A DNA stretch of 64,000 nucleotides from Allobosea lupini (GTDB lineage Bacteria > Pseudomonadota > Alphaproteobacteria > Rhizobiales > Beijerinckiaceae), in contig NZ_FOAN01000001.1 of the NCBI RefSeq assembly GCF_900109525.1, positions 930,001 through 994,000 of the forward strand, read 5' to 3'. Shown one piece after another: positions 44,059 through 53,009 of the stretch. The notes beneath the pieces are model-generated. The model saw only the letters and a list, made by a program, of their open reading frames with translations. It ran no database searches and was not told where the DNA came from. Every line of letters begins with the position of its first letter. The first letter of the stretch is position 1. Made by a program: the position numbers and the translations under genes.

Positions 44059-46073
44059 CAGAAGGCCTGCCCGATGCTGATATAGAGCGCGACCGGCTTG
44101 TCGCCCTTGCGCGGGTTGAGCGGCGCGGCGACATCGAGACGGATCGGCCCGATCGGCGTGTAGTAGCGCAGGCCAAGTCCGGCCGCGTACTGCATCTTTT
44201 CCTTGAAGCTCGGGAACTGCGACGCGAAGGCCATGCCCGCGTCGAAGAAGGGCACGATGCCGATCGTGTTGGTGATCTTGATCCGGGCCTCGACCGAAGC
44301 TTCGAACAGGCTGCGCCCGCCGGTCAGGCGGTTGAGCGGGCCGAGCGGCGAAAGCGTGCGATAGGCGTAGCCGCGCACCGAGCCACCGCCGCCGGCATAG
44401 AAGCGCCGCGTCGCCGGCACTTCATCGAGGTCGGCGCCGGCGATCGAGCCGAGCCCGATCCGGCCGGCGAGGACGTAGCGGGCGTCTTCGTCGAGCGCGT
44501 AATAGCCGGAGATCGAGGCCTTGCTCTGGATGAACGGCGCAGCGTTGTCGCCGAAGGCGGCATAGGGCGTGACCGAGGCAGCGACCCTGATGCCGCGGGT
44601 CGGGTCGAGCTGGCTGTCGGTCGAATCGTAGCGCAGGGAGAGCGGCACGCCGACCAGCATGTAGTCGACCTGCCCGAGCACGTCGCTGGTCTGGCCGCGC
44701 TCGGCCTCGATGCCGGCCTGGATCGAGAAGACGTCGCTGAAACGATGGCGAATCGCGGCGGTGACGTTGGCGTAGCGCGCGGTGTAGCCGCCATAGCGGT
44801 TGGTGCCGACGCGCTCGCGCACCCCGGTCGCGTCGATCAGCAGATCGTTGCGGCTGCCGCCGAGCGCCGGCTTCAGGAAGCTCGCCGAGAAGCGGGCGCC
44901 GAGATCGCTCGGCTCGAAATCGCCGAAGCGCTGGATCTTGGTGCCGTCGATGCGTGGCGCGAAGAAGACGGAGGCTTCGAGCCGCAGGCGCTCGGCGCCG
45001 CCGAACAGATTGCGGTGCTCCCAGTAGGTCTTCACCGCCGGGCCGTCGATCGTCGAATAGCGGGCGGAGAAGCCGAGCAGGCGCTTGGGCCGCTCGTTGA
45101 CCTCGACGAAGATCGGCAGGTTGCCGGCCTGGTCCAGCCCCTTGTCCTCGCGGATGCGAACCGAGCCGACGGCGGGGATCGTCGCGATCGACTTGCGCGT
45201 GTCGGCGAGCGCCTTGGGCGAATAGGGTTCACCGGGCTCGAGATAGATGAAGGACCGGATCACCTCGGGCGGGATGTCGCCGGTCTCGGTGATCGAAACG
45301 TCGCCGAAACCGGCGACCGGGCCGGGATCGACGAGGACCGAGACGTCCATGATCTTCGCGGCGTGGTCGACGACCGGGCGAACCTCGACGACGCGCGCGA
45401 GCGGGCGGGACTTGCCCCGCCAGTAATCGACCAGCGCCGCCTGTGCCGCCCGGATCGAGGACGACGTCGCCGGGGCACCGGGCACGAGGCCGGACACCTT
45501 GCCGGGATCGGGAATCACCGCCTCGGGATCGCGGCGCCCGCTCGGCACGATATCGACATTGCGCAGCGAGAATTGCGGGCCGGGATCGACTGTGACCACG
45601 ATCGGCGCCGGGGCACGGTTGCGGTAGCGCTCGGCGGTGGGTGCGAGCCCCGGCGGCGGTTCGCCAGCCTGCGTCACCGCGACGCCGTCGACCGCAATCG
45701 CGACCTGCGCGTTGAAATAACCCTGCGCCCAGAGCGCATCGATCAGCGGATTGATGTCGGCGGCGGCGCGGCGGGCCAGGGTCTCGCCGTCCGGAGGCGC
45801 ATCCTCGCGCAGGCGATAGAGCAGCGAGGCGTCCTGCAGGCTGCGCTTCAGCGCGCCGGCATCGGGCACGTCGCCGAGCTCGAACTTCAATTCATAGGGA
45901 AGCGTCGTTTCGCTGACCGGCGGCGGCTTGTCCTTGCTGCCGAAGAGGTTGAAGACGTCGAGCGACGACAGGTCGAAGGCGCGGGCCGGCGAAACCTCAC
46001 CGGCAAGCATCGCCGCGAAAGCAACCAAGCCTCCGCCGGCAATACCGATCCTGCCCCTTCGCCATGACCGCAT
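44058..46073 (-). CDS. tamA: Translocation and assembly module subunit TamA (BamA/Omp85 family)
   Basis: 671 aa outer-membrane protein. It has a signal peptide (GGGLVAFAAMLAGEVSPARAF), three POTRA domains in the first 300 residues (VPDAGALKRSLQDASLLYRL, FSLRNVDIVPSGRRDP and a third near EVIRSFIYLEPGEPYSPKALADTRKSI), and the C-terminal 16-strand barrel ending YYTPIGPIRLDVAAPLNPRKGDKPVALYISIGQAF. Phe is the last residue, as expected for Bam substrates. The ATG at 46073 was chosen over the TTG at 46076. It is upstream of tamB on the same strand and overlaps it by one base, so the two are translated together. Confidence 0.95.
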   Translation of the reverse strand: MRSWRRGRIGIAGGGLVAFAAMLAGEVSPARAFDLSSLDVFNLFGSKDKPPPVSETTLPYELKFELGDVPDAGALKRSLQDASLLYRLREDAPPDGETLARRAAADINPLIDALWAQGYFNAQVAIAVDGVAVTQAGEPPPGLAPTAERYRNRAPAPIVVTVDPGPQFSLRNVDIVPSGRRDPEAVIPDPGKVSGLVPGAPATSSSIRAAQAALVDYWRGKSRPLARVVEVRPVVDHAAKIMDVSVLVDPGPVAGFGDVSITETGDIPPEVIRSFIYLEPGEPYSPKALADTRKSIATIPAVGSVRIREDKGLDQAGNLPIFVEVNERPKRLLGFSARYSTIDGPAVKTYWEHRNLFGGAERLRLEASVFFAPRIDGTKIQRFGDFEPSDLGARFSASFLKPALGGSRNDLLIDATGVRERVGTNRYGGYTARYANVTAAIRHRFSDVFSIQAGIEAERGQTSDVLGQVDYMLVGVPLSLRYDSTDSQLDPTRGIRVAASVTPYAAFGDNAAPFIQSKASISGYYALDEDARYVLAGRIGLGSIAGADLDEVPATRRFYAGGGGSVRGYAYRTLSPLGPLNRLTGGRSLFEASVEARIKITNTIGIVPFFDAGMAFASQFPSFKEKMQYAAGLGLRYYTPIGPIRLDVAAPLNPRKGDKPVALYISIGQAF

Positions 46074-46239
46074 CAAACCTCCAACTCAACCCAACTCAAA
46101 CGCAGCGAATGCGTTGATTTTGTGATCGCGCCTCCGATTGATCACAATTCGACGCTCGGGATCAGGCTACCGTCAACCGAAAACCTGAACGAATCGTTGG
46201 CCATCCGGACATTGTCGAATGGCCGGAATCGCGGCCCTT

Positions 46240-47007
46240 TCAGTCGCCCTGCTCGGCCAGCGCAAAGGAGATCGCGGTGACCGGGTCGAGCCGGGCCACG
46301 ACCGGGCCGACCGTCGGCGCGAGGACGCCGCCGCACAGGCTGCCGGTGGTGATGATCTGGCCGGCCTTGAGCGGGCCGAGCGGCCCCTCGACCGAACGAT
46401 TCGCCCAGGCGAGCGCGGTGACCAGCGGATCGCCATTGGCATGCAGGGCCTGGCGGTCATAGAGCACGTCGCCGTCGAGCTCGACCGTGCAGGTCAGCGC
46501 CGGGACGTCGTCGAAGATGCTGAAGGGAACCTCGGGGCCGAGCAGATAGCCGCCATGGCCCATCGCGTCGGCCAGCCAGAGCGGGAACGGCACATTGGTC
46601 CAGTCGGCGATGCGGCTCTCGACGATCTCGATGCCGACGAGCGCGGCGTCGCAATGGTCGATCAGCTCCTCGCGGGTATAGGGCTGTCCGGGGCGCAGCG
46701 GCATGTCGCGGCCGAGACGGATGGCGAGCTCGATCTCGACGCGCAATTCGGCGCCGTGCACGCCGCGATAGGTGTCGCCGGATTTGAGATAGGGGCCCTG
46801 CATCAGTCCGGCCATCGGCCGGCCGCCCTCGCCGAGCGAGACCTTCCAGCCGGCGAGCGGATAGCCCATGCCCTTGTTGACCTCGGCCTGAGCGGCGAAG
46901 CCGGCATCGACATCGGCGGGGACCGGCAAGGTCGCGATGTCGACCAGCTTGTGGCCGCGACGGGCGGCGATGAAGGCGCCAGCAAGATTATCGGTCGTCA
47001 CAGCCAT
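46240..47007 (-). CDS. 2-keto-4-pentenoate hydratase-like protein (FAH family)
   Basis: 255 aa hydratase/decarboxylase of the MhpD/fumarylacetoacetate hydrolase superfamily. Characteristic blocks are GYPLAGWKVSLGEGG near residue 48, AELRVEIELAIRLGRDM, with the acidic Mg-binding pair, and the C-terminal TTGSLCGGVLAPTVGPVVARLD. It probably adds water to a 2-hydroxydienoate in aromatic or alkene breakdown, but the lack of any ring-cleavage gene nearby leaves the substrate open. It lies 100 bases downstream of the EamA gene, same strand, with tamA downstream; no clear operon. Confidence 0.85.
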   Translation of the reverse strand: MAVTTDNLAGAFIAARRGHKLVDIATLPVPADVDAGFAAQAEVNKGMGYPLAGWKVSLGEGGRPMAGLMQGPYLKSGDTYRGVHGAELRVEIELAIRLGRDMPLRPGQPYTREELIDHCDAALVGIEIVESRIADWTNVPFPLWLADAMGHGGYLLGPEVPFSIFDDVPALTCTVELDGDVLYDRQALHANGDPLVTALAWANRSVEGPLGPLKAGQIITTGSLCGGVLAPTVGPVVARLDPVTAISFALAEQGD

Positions 47008-47107
47008 GGTCGTCTCGTCCCTGTCGCCAGCAAGCAGGTTCCTGCCGGCTCATGCTCTCTGGCTACAGCATCGACCGGCTTGCGGGAACCCGGAGATCGC
47101 TCAACAG

Positions 47108-47992
47108 CTATTTGCGGCTGGCGAGCACGACGCCGAGCACCGCGACCGCCATGCCGACGAGCTGGACCAGGCTCAGCGTCTCGCCGAAGAGGATCCAGGC
47201 CTCCACCGCCACCGCGGGCGGCACGAGGTAGAGGAAGGTCGCGATGCGCGAGACCTGGCCACGGCGGATCATCACGAGATAGAGCCCGATCCCGCCGAGC
47301 GAGAGCGCCAGCACCGACCAGGCCAGCACCAGCCCCATGGTCAGGTTCCACTCGATCCGCATCGGCTCGAGCAGGAAGGCGAAGGGCAGCGTGAACAGGA
47401 AGGCGGAGATGTACTGCACCGCGGTCACCGTGCGCAGGTCGCCCTCGACGATGCGGGCCTTCTGCCAGAACGAGCCGAAGGTGACGGCGAACATGCCGAC
47501 GATGTTGACGATCACCGGCAGCGCAATGGCTGAAAGCGCCTCCGGCGCGACGCCGACAAGCTTCGGCTCCAGCACCAGCGCGACGCCGACGAAGCCGAAG
47601 ACGATGCCGAGCCAACGGATCGGCGAGATGCTCTCGCGCATGATCAAGGGCGCGAACAATGCGGTCAGGACCGGTTGCAAGCCGGCGATCAGGCCGGAGA
47701 CGCCGGCCGGCAAGCCATGGCGCACTGCCCACCAGACGCCGCCCAGATAAACGGCGTGCAGCAGGATGCCGGCGACGACGCAATCGAAAAGGGCGCGTCG
47801 CGTCTTCGGCCAGGGCGCGCCGAGGGCGACGGCGAACACGGCGAGCGCCAGGCCGGCACAGCCGAAGCGGACCGAGAGGAAGGTCAGCGCATCGGAATAG
47901 CGGGCCGAATAGCCCGCGACGATCCAGCCGCTCGACCAGAGGAAGACGAACAGAGCCGGCGACAGGCGCAGGAAGAGCGAGGAATCGAACAT
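47108..47992 (-). CDS. DMT superfamily transporter, EamA type
   Basis: 294 aa inner-membrane exporter with about ten hydrophobic segments arranged as two EamA halves (YSDALTFLSVRFGCAGLALAVFAVAL..., and later LGGIGLYLVMIRRGQVSRIATFLYLVPPAVAVEAWILFGETLSLVQLVGM). The RFGCAGL of the first half and the LVPPAV of the second are typical. The family exports amino acids, drugs or nucleotide precursors; the substrate is not shown. It is divergent from the yihY gene (164 bases between starts) and lies upstream of the FAH-family gene on the same strand. Confidence 0.9.
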   Translation of the reverse strand: MFDSSLFLRLSPALFVFLWSSGWIVAGYSARYSDALTFLSVRFGCAGLALAVFAVALGAPWPKTRRALFDCVVAGILLHAVYLGGVWWAVRHGLPAGVSGLIAGLQPVLTALFAPLIMRESISPIRWLGIVFGFVGVALVLEPKLVGVAPEALSAIALPVIVNIVGMFAVTFGSFWQKARIVEGDLRTVTAVQYISAFLFTLPFAFLLEPMRIEWNLTMGLVLAWSVLALSLGGIGLYLVMIRRGQVSRIATFLYLVPPAVAVEAWILFGETLSLVQLVGMAVAVLGVVLASRK

Positions 47993-48156
47993 GGCGGCAG
48001 CCTTCTAGGCGCCTGATAGGCCCGATAGCGGCAGTTGTCGCCGTATGCGGACGCGGTGAGGCCATGTCTCTCGCGCTCTTCGTCTTGCGCATGCTCCCGT
48101 CTTGCCAGCAGCCCCGAACCAGCGACAATCACCGCGCTGCCCCGCCCGAGACCCGC

Positions 48157-49014
48157 ATGTCGCTGCGCTCAGTCCCCGCCCTCGCCTTCGAGCGCTTCAT
48201 CGCCCATGACGGCTGGGCGATCGCCAGCCACATCGCGCTCTCGGTGCTGATGTCGCTGTTTCCGTTCCTGATCCTCGTCACCGCACTCGGCGGCTTCTTC
48301 GGCTCGCAGGCTGCCGCCGACGAAGCCGCGCAATTGCTGCTGGAAGCCTGGCCGCGCGAGGTGGCAGAGCCGATCACGCGAGAGGTCCGCTCCGTGCTGA
48401 CAGCGGTGCGCAAGGATGCGCTGACGCTCGGCGCGATCCTGGCGCTCTACTTCTCCTCGTCCGGGGTCGAGGCGGTCAGGATCGGGCTCAACCGCGCCTA
48501 CGAGGCCTATGAATGGCGCAGCTGGTGGCGCACCCGGCTGGAATCGATCGTCTATGTCGTCGGCGGCGCGGTCTTCATGCTCGCCTTCTCGCTGCTGGTC
48601 GTGCTCGGCCCGCTGATCTGGCGCGGCATCGTCGGCTTCGCGCCGGCGCTTGCCCCGCTCGGCTTCCTGCTCGCCTTCTTGCGAATCGCCGGGGCGACCG
48701 TGCTCGTCGTGCTGGCGCTCAGTGTCGCTCACAAGCTGCTGCCGGCCCGCGCTCCGCATATCCGGGCGATGTGGCCGGGCATATTGATGACGCTGGTGGT
48801 CTGGCTGATCGGCGGTGTCGGCTTCGGCTGGTATCTCGACTCGTTCGCCGGCGCTTACGTCACAACCTATGCCGGCCTCGCCACCGCGATGATCGCGCTG
48901 GTCTTCCTCTATTGGCTGGCGGCGATCTTCCTTTATGGCGCCGAGCTCAACGCCGCGATCGCACTGCGCCGGGCACCGGAGAAGTCGAGCGGAGACGTCT
49001 TGAGCGGGCTATGA
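48157..49014 (+). CDS. YihY/virulence factor BrkB family membrane protein
   Basis: 285 aa inner-membrane protein of unknown function with six hydrophobic segments. The HDGWAIASHIALSVLMSLFPFLI start is the family signature, as are the later SSSGVEAVRIGLNRAYEAYEWRSWWR and YGLATAMIALVFLYWLAAIFLYGAELNAAI blocks. The ATG at 48157 was chosen as it begins ten residues before the signature; an ATG at 48064 in the same frame would add 31 residues that look non-native. It was once thought to be RNase BN, which is now known to be another protein. Its start is divergent from EamA, and its stop is convergent with the LytTR gene. Confidence 0.9.
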   Translation: MSLRSVPALAFERFIAHDGWAIASHIALSVLMSLFPFLILVTALGGFFGSQAAADEAAQLLLEAWPREVAEPITREVRSVLTAVRKDALTLGAILALYFSSSGVEAVRIGLNRAYEAYEWRSWWRTRLESIVYVVGGAVFMLAFSLLVVLGPLIWRGIVGFAPALAPLGFLLAFLRIAGATVLVVLALSVAHKLLPARAPHIRAMWPGILMTLVVWLIGGVGFGWYLDSFAGAYVTTYAGLATAMIALVFLYWLAAIFLYGAELNAAIALRRAPEKSSGDVLSGL

Positions 49015-49036
49015 GCCCCTCCCACCCGCGGAAGGA

Positions 49037-49990
49037 TCAAGACGTCAGCGCGACCAGGCCTTCACGGTAGCGGCGGCTGCCGGAGAAACTCTCTCCTGTA
49101 TCCATCTCGACGTCGAAATCGCCGGAGGGCTTACCGGCGATGCGCCGAATGCGGGCTGTATTCACCAGCCTTGTTCGGTGGATGCGGGAAAAACCGAACG
49201 GACGCAGCCGCTGGTCCTCACCCTGCAGGGTCGCGCGGATCAGGTGGCGCTTGCCGCTCGCCAGGCAGTACTCGACGTAATTTCCGGCGGAGACCACGGC
49301 GATGATCTCCGCCGGTTCGAGCCGCAGATCGACCGTGCCGTCGCGCAGCCAGAACCCAGAGGGGGCGCCGGCCAATACGGTCGCGGCTTGCGGCTGCGGG
49401 CGCCGCCCCCAGAGCTCGCTCAGCCAGAAGAGGGACGCGAGCAAGAGGTAGACGAGAATATCCTTGCGCAGCTCGTAGAACAGGTTGCCGCCGGAGAAGC
49501 CGAAATTGTAGTCGCCGGCGCCGGCGGCCCAATAGCCGAGCTTGCGCAGCAGAACCATCCCGCAGACATGCACGGCCGAGAACGCGAGGATCGCGGTAGC
49601 GTGCAGCGGCCCGAGGAGCCATGGCCGATGCGGCCAGGCGAGCGAGACCAGCACCAGCCGATGGACGAGCGGCGCCAGCGCGACGACCAGGATGCCACTC
49701 GAAATTTCCCAGAGCAGGGGTTGCCACAGCGGAACGGCGCGGCCGAGGCGGCTGAGATCGTGCGCGGTCGAGAACGCGTTGACCAGACAGGTCAGGGCGG
49801 TGCCCAACGCGATCGCCAGATAGGGCGGCCAGCACCGGAGACGACCCGAGCTGCCATTCGTCACGACCGCGTCGCCGCTCGTCCCAGCGCGCTGGCTTTC
49901 ATCCCGCAGCATCGACTGCTCGTCCCGCACCGTCTCGACCTGCGCGCTGGCATGCCGGCCTGCTCGGGGCGAGCAGGGAACAGCCGCCAT
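49037..49990 (-). CDS. LytTR-type transcriptional regulator with membrane-spanning N-terminus
   Basis: Up to 317 aa. The N-terminal half has about four hydrophobic segments (LAIALGTALTCLVNAF, LWEISSGILVVALAPLVHRL, ATAILAFSAVHVCGMVLL and ILVYLLLASLFWLSEL). The C-terminal 100 residues form a LytTR DNA-binding domain (LEPAEIIAVVSAGNYVEYCLASGKRHLIRATLQGEDQRL...FGFSRIHRTRLVNTARIRRI). The membrane part would sense a signal and the DNA-binding end act on nearby promoters. The first ATG (49990) overlaps the divergent acyltransferase start by two bases. The true start may be the Met at 49912, which would leave a short promoter gap. The divergent acyltransferase is the likely target. Confidence 0.87.
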   Translation of the reverse strand: MAAVPCSPRAGRHASAQVETVRDEQSMLRDESQRAGTSGDAVVTNGSSGRLRCWPPYLAIALGTALTCLVNAFSTAHDLSRLGRAVPLWQPLLWEISSGILVVALAPLVHRLVLVSLAWPHRPWLLGPLHATAILAFSAVHVCGMVLLRKLGYWAAGAGDYNFGFSGGNLFYELRKDILVYLLLASLFWLSELWGRRPQPQAATVLAGAPSGFWLRDGTVDLRLEPAEIIAVVSAGNYVEYCLASGKRHLIRATLQGEDQRLRPFGFSRIHRTRLVNTARIRRIAGKPSGDFDVEMDTGESFSGSRRYREGLVALTS

Positions 49991-51224
49991 GCGGACACAA
50001 ACCGATCATTCGCCCCCACAGAGCGCCGGGCGCCGACTCGATCTCGACTGGATCAGGATCGGCGCCTTCGGCCTGCTGATCCTCTACCATACCGGCATGC
50101 TCTATGTGTCATGGGACTTCCATGTGAAGAGCGCCGACCGTCTGCGCGAGCTCGAGCCGCTGATGCTGCTGCTCAACCCGTGGCGGATGGCGCTGCTCTT
50201 CCTGGTCTCGGGCGCCGCGACGCGGTTCATGCTGGGCAAATACGAGGTCGGAGCCTTTGCGCGGCGCCGCTCGGCGCGGCTGCTGATCCCCCTCGCCTTC
50301 GGAATGCTGGTGGTGGTGCCCCCGCAATCCTGGGCGGAGATCGTCGAAAAGCTCGGCTTTTCCGGCGGCTATCTCGACTTCTGGTTCGGACACTATCTCG
50401 CCTTCGACCAGAGCTTCTGCCGGATCGAGAACGGCCGGCAGGTCTGCATCATCCTGCCGACGTGGAACCACCTCTGGTTTGTCGCCTATCTCTGGCTTTA
50501 CACGATGGTGCTCGCCGGCCTGCTTGCGCTGGCCCCAACTCTGGCTGCACGCGCCGAGCCGCTTCTGGAGCGCGCCTTGCCCGGCCTGCTCCTGCTGACA
50601 GCGCCGGCGCTGCTACTCGGGCTCAACCGCTTCCTGATCTTCCCGGCCGCGCCACCCACCTACATCGTCGTCGGCGACAGGTACCAGCACGCCCTGTACG
50701 GCTTCTGCTTCCTGTTCGGCTTCCTCGCCGCGCGCTCGCAAGCGCTGGCCGAGCGGACCGAGCGGCTGCGCTGGCTGGCGCTCGCCCTCGCCGCCATGGC
50801 CTTCCTCGCCACGCTCTGGCTGCGCGCGCAGCCGCAGGGCGAGTTCCAACGCCTGGTCAGGCCGTTCGTCTATGGGCTCGATCAATGGTGCTGGATCGTC
50901 GCGATCCTCGGCTTCGCGCGCCGACACCTCTCGCGGCGCGACGGGCCGGTGCGGCGCTACCTCGTCGAGGCCGTGTTCTGCTGGTACATCGTCCACCAGA
51001 CCGCGATCATCCTCGCCGCGCACTGGCTCAAGCCGCTCGCGCTGCCGGCCGGGCAGGAAGCGGCACTGGTCATCGCCATCACGGCGCTGAGTTGCGCCGC
51101 GACCTACGAGATTGCGCGGCGCGTCGGCTGGTTGCGGCCGCTGTTCGGGATCGCAGCGGACCAGCGCGGGCGCCTGCCCGCTTCTAGCCTTCAGCCCTCC
51201 AATGCCTCGGCGACGTCCTCATAG
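49989..51224 (+). CDS. Acyltransferase 3 family membrane protein
   Basis: 411 aa inner-membrane acyltransferase with about ten hydrophobic segments. The opening RRLDLDWIRIGAFGLLILYHTGM carries the conserved Arg/Asp and His of acyltransferase-3, and the central FLVSGAATRFMLGKYEVGAFARRRSARLLIPLAF is typical. This family moves acyl groups (often succinyl or acetyl) to sugars or polysaccharides across the membrane; OpgC, which modifies periplasmic glucans, is one member. The start at 49989 is firm, because no other Met precedes the conserved segment. Its last 34 bases overlap the end of the ccr gene on the other strand. Confidence 0.88.
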   Translation: MRTQTDHSPPQSAGRRLDLDWIRIGAFGLLILYHTGMLYVSWDFHVKSADRLRELEPLMLLLNPWRMALLFLVSGAATRFMLGKYEVGAFARRRSARLLIPLAFGMLVVVPPQSWAEIVEKLGFSGGYLDFWFGHYLAFDQSFCRIENGRQVCIILPTWNHLWFVAYLWLYTMVLAGLLALAPTLAARAEPLLERALPGLLLLTAPALLLGLNRFLIFPAAPPTYIVVGDRYQHALYGFCFLFGFLAARSQALAERTERLRWLALALAAMAFLATLWLRAQPQGEFQRLVRPFVYGLDQWCWIVAILGFARRHLSRRDGPVRRYLVEAVFCWYIVHQTAIILAAHWLKPLALPAGQEAALVIAITALSCAATYEIARRVGWLRPLFGIAADQRGRLPASSLQPSNASATSS

Positions 51225-52465
51225 GTGCGCAGGCCCGTGCGCGGCGCATAGACCAGCACGGCCATATTGCCCGGCGCGTGCTCGTTCTTCCACATCTTGT
51301 GATGGGCGAGCGGAATCTTGTCCCAGGGGAAGACCTCGGACATGCAGGGGTCGACGCGGCGGTCGATGACGAACTGGTTCGCGGCGGAAGCCTGCTTCAG
51401 ATGGGCGAAATGCGAGCCCTGCACGCGCTTCTGCCGCATCCAGACATAGCGGGCGTCGAAGGTGATGTTGAAGCCGGAGGTGCCGGCGCAGAACACCACC
51501 ATGCCGCCGCGCTTGGCGACGAGGCAGGAGACCGGGAAGGTCGCCTCGCCCGGATGCTCGAAGACGATGTCGACGTCCTTCTTGCCGGTGATGTCCCAGA
51601 TCGCCTTGCCGAACTTGCGGGCCTCCTTCACCCAGGCGTCGTATTCGGGCGAGTTGACCGTGGGCATCTGGCCCCAGCAGTTGAAGTCTTTGCGGTTGAT
51701 CACGCCCTTGGCGCCGAGGCCCAGCACATAGTCGCGCTTGGTCTCGTCGGAGATGACGCCGATCGCATTGGCGCCGGACGCAGCGCAGAGCTGCACGCCG
51801 AAGACGCCGAGCCCGCCCGAGGCGCCCCAGATCAGGACGTTGTCGCCTGGCTTGATCGTGTGCGGGGCGTGGCCGAAGAGCATGCGATAGGCGGTCGCGA
51901 GCGTCAGCGTGTAGCAGGCCGCTTCCTCCCAGGAGAGGTGCTTCGGCTTCAGCATCAGCTGGCGCGACTGCACCCGGCAGAACTGGGCGAAGGAGCCGTC
52001 CGGCGTCTCGTAGCCCCAGATGCGCTGGGAGGAGGAGAACATCGGGTCGCCGCCATTGCACTCCTCGTCGTCGCCGTCGTCCTGGTTGCAGTGGACGATG
52101 ACCTCGTCGCCGACCTTCCAGCGCTTCACCTTGGAGCCGACGGCCCAGACGATGCCCGACGCATCCGAACCGGCGATGTGCAGCTGGCCCTTGTGGACGT
52201 CGAAGGGCGAGATCGGCTGGCCGAGGCCTGCCCAGATACCGTTATAGTTAACGCCGCCGGCCATCACGAGGAGCAGCACCTCTTCCTCGCCGATCGACCA
52301 GGTCGGCACGACCTCGACCTTGAAGCTGTCCTGCGGCGGACCATGGCGCTCGCGGCGGATCGTCCAGGCGTACATGTTGGCTGGGACATGGCCGAGCGGC
52401 GGCAATTCGCCAAGCTCGTAGAGATCCTTCAAAGCGGGCTTCGCAACGGGTTGCAGCTGTGCCAT
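51191..52465 (-). CDS. ccrA: Crotonyl-CoA carboxylase/reductase
   Basis: 424 aa NADPH-dependent enzyme that reduces and carboxylates crotonyl-CoA to ethylmalonyl-CoA, the signature reaction of the ethylmalonyl-CoA pathway for C2 assimilation. It is an MDR-superfamily protein with AGGVNYNGIWAGLGQPISPFDVH near the N-terminus, NVLIWGASGGLGVFGVQL (nucleotide-binding loop) in the middle and VFEHPGEATFPVSCLVAKRGGMVVFCAGTSGFNITFDARYVWMRQKRVQGSHFAHL. The ATG at 52465 was chosen since GAGAGGTGAG lies just upstream and MAQLQPVAKPALKDLYELGEL is the usual start. The remaining pathway genes are not in this window. Confidence 0.95.
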   Translation of the reverse strand: MAQLQPVAKPALKDLYELGELPPLGHVPANMYAWTIRRERHGPPQDSFKVEVVPTWSIGEEEVLLLVMAGGVNYNGIWAGLGQPISPFDVHKGQLHIAGSDASGIVWAVGSKVKRWKVGDEVIVHCNQDDGDDEECNGGDPMFSSSQRIWGYETPDGSFAQFCRVQSRQLMLKPKHLSWEEAACYTLTLATAYRMLFGHAPHTIKPGDNVLIWGASGGLGVFGVQLCAASGANAIGVISDETKRDYVLGLGAKGVINRKDFNCWGQMPTVNSPEYDAWVKEARKFGKAIWDITGKKDVDIVFEHPGEATFPVSCLVAKRGGMVVFCAGTSGFNITFDARYVWMRQKRVQGSHFAHLKQASAANQFVIDRRVDPCMSEVFPWDKIPLAHHKMWKNEHAPGNMAVLVYAPRTGLRTYEDVAEALEG

Positions 52466-52640
52466 CTCACCTCTCCCTTGTCGCCACGCCGCTGATCCGG
52501 TGGCGTTGCCGGCATCATGCAGGTCAATGCTGCACTGCGCCATACGCCTATCGAATTATGCCGCAGCGCAAAAAACAAGAGGAAATGCGGAAAGTTCCCC
52601 GCCGTTTGCCTTCTGGCGAGGCCACGGCGATACCACCTGT

Positions 52641-53003
52641 ATGGACATGATTCGAGAGCTTCACGGCACGACCGTGCTCATCTGCGCCGAAAACGGCTCG
52701 CCACTTGCCGCCGAGCGCGACATCAACGACTTCCTCGGCGCCGCCTGGGCGGCTGACGCGGCGATGGTGGCGATCCCGGTCGCGCGGCTCGATCCCGCTT
52801 TCTTCCAGCTCGCGACGCGGCTCGCCGGCGAGGTCGCGCAGAAATTCGTCAACTACCGGATGCGCCTGGCGATCGTCGGCGACATCAGCGCTCAGTGCTC
52901 ACAAAGCAAGGCGCTGCGCGACCTCGTCTACGAGAGCAATCAGGGCCAGGCGCTCTGGTTCGTCGAGGACCTCGCAGCGCTCGACGCCAGGCTGGCAGCC
53001 TGA
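52641..53003 (+). CDS. DUF4180 domain-containing protein
   Basis: 120 aa small cytosolic protein. It fits DUF4180: an N-terminal half with CAENGSPLAAERDINDFLGAAWAADAAMVAIPVARLDPAFFQLATRLAGEVAQKFVNYRMRLAIVGDISAQ and a C-terminal helix LRDLVYESNQGQALWFVEDLAAL. The ATG at 52641 is the start that gives the family length; the frame is open upstream without similarity. The function is unknown. It faces ubiG, with six bases between the stops, and is divergent from ccrA. Confidence 0.82.
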   Translation: MDMIRELHGTTVLICAENGSPLAAERDINDFLGAAWAADAAMVAIPVARLDPAFFQLATRLAGEVAQKFVNYRMRLAIVGDISAQCSQSKALRDLVYESNQGQALWFVEDLAALDARLAA

Positions 53004-53009
53004 AGGCGA

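Noticed and set aside
39727..44085. A 1452-codon open frame on the + strand opposite tamB
   Set aside because: It mirrors tamB, has no ribosome-binding site, and its composition (Arg/Gly/Ala-heavy, no domains) is what GC-rich antisense frames give. The minus-strand TamB reading has clear domains.
47659..48156. Long upstream extension of the yihY frame, overlapping EamA
   Set aside because: The residues are Arg-rich with no family likeness; the YihY signature begins ten residues after the Met at 48157.
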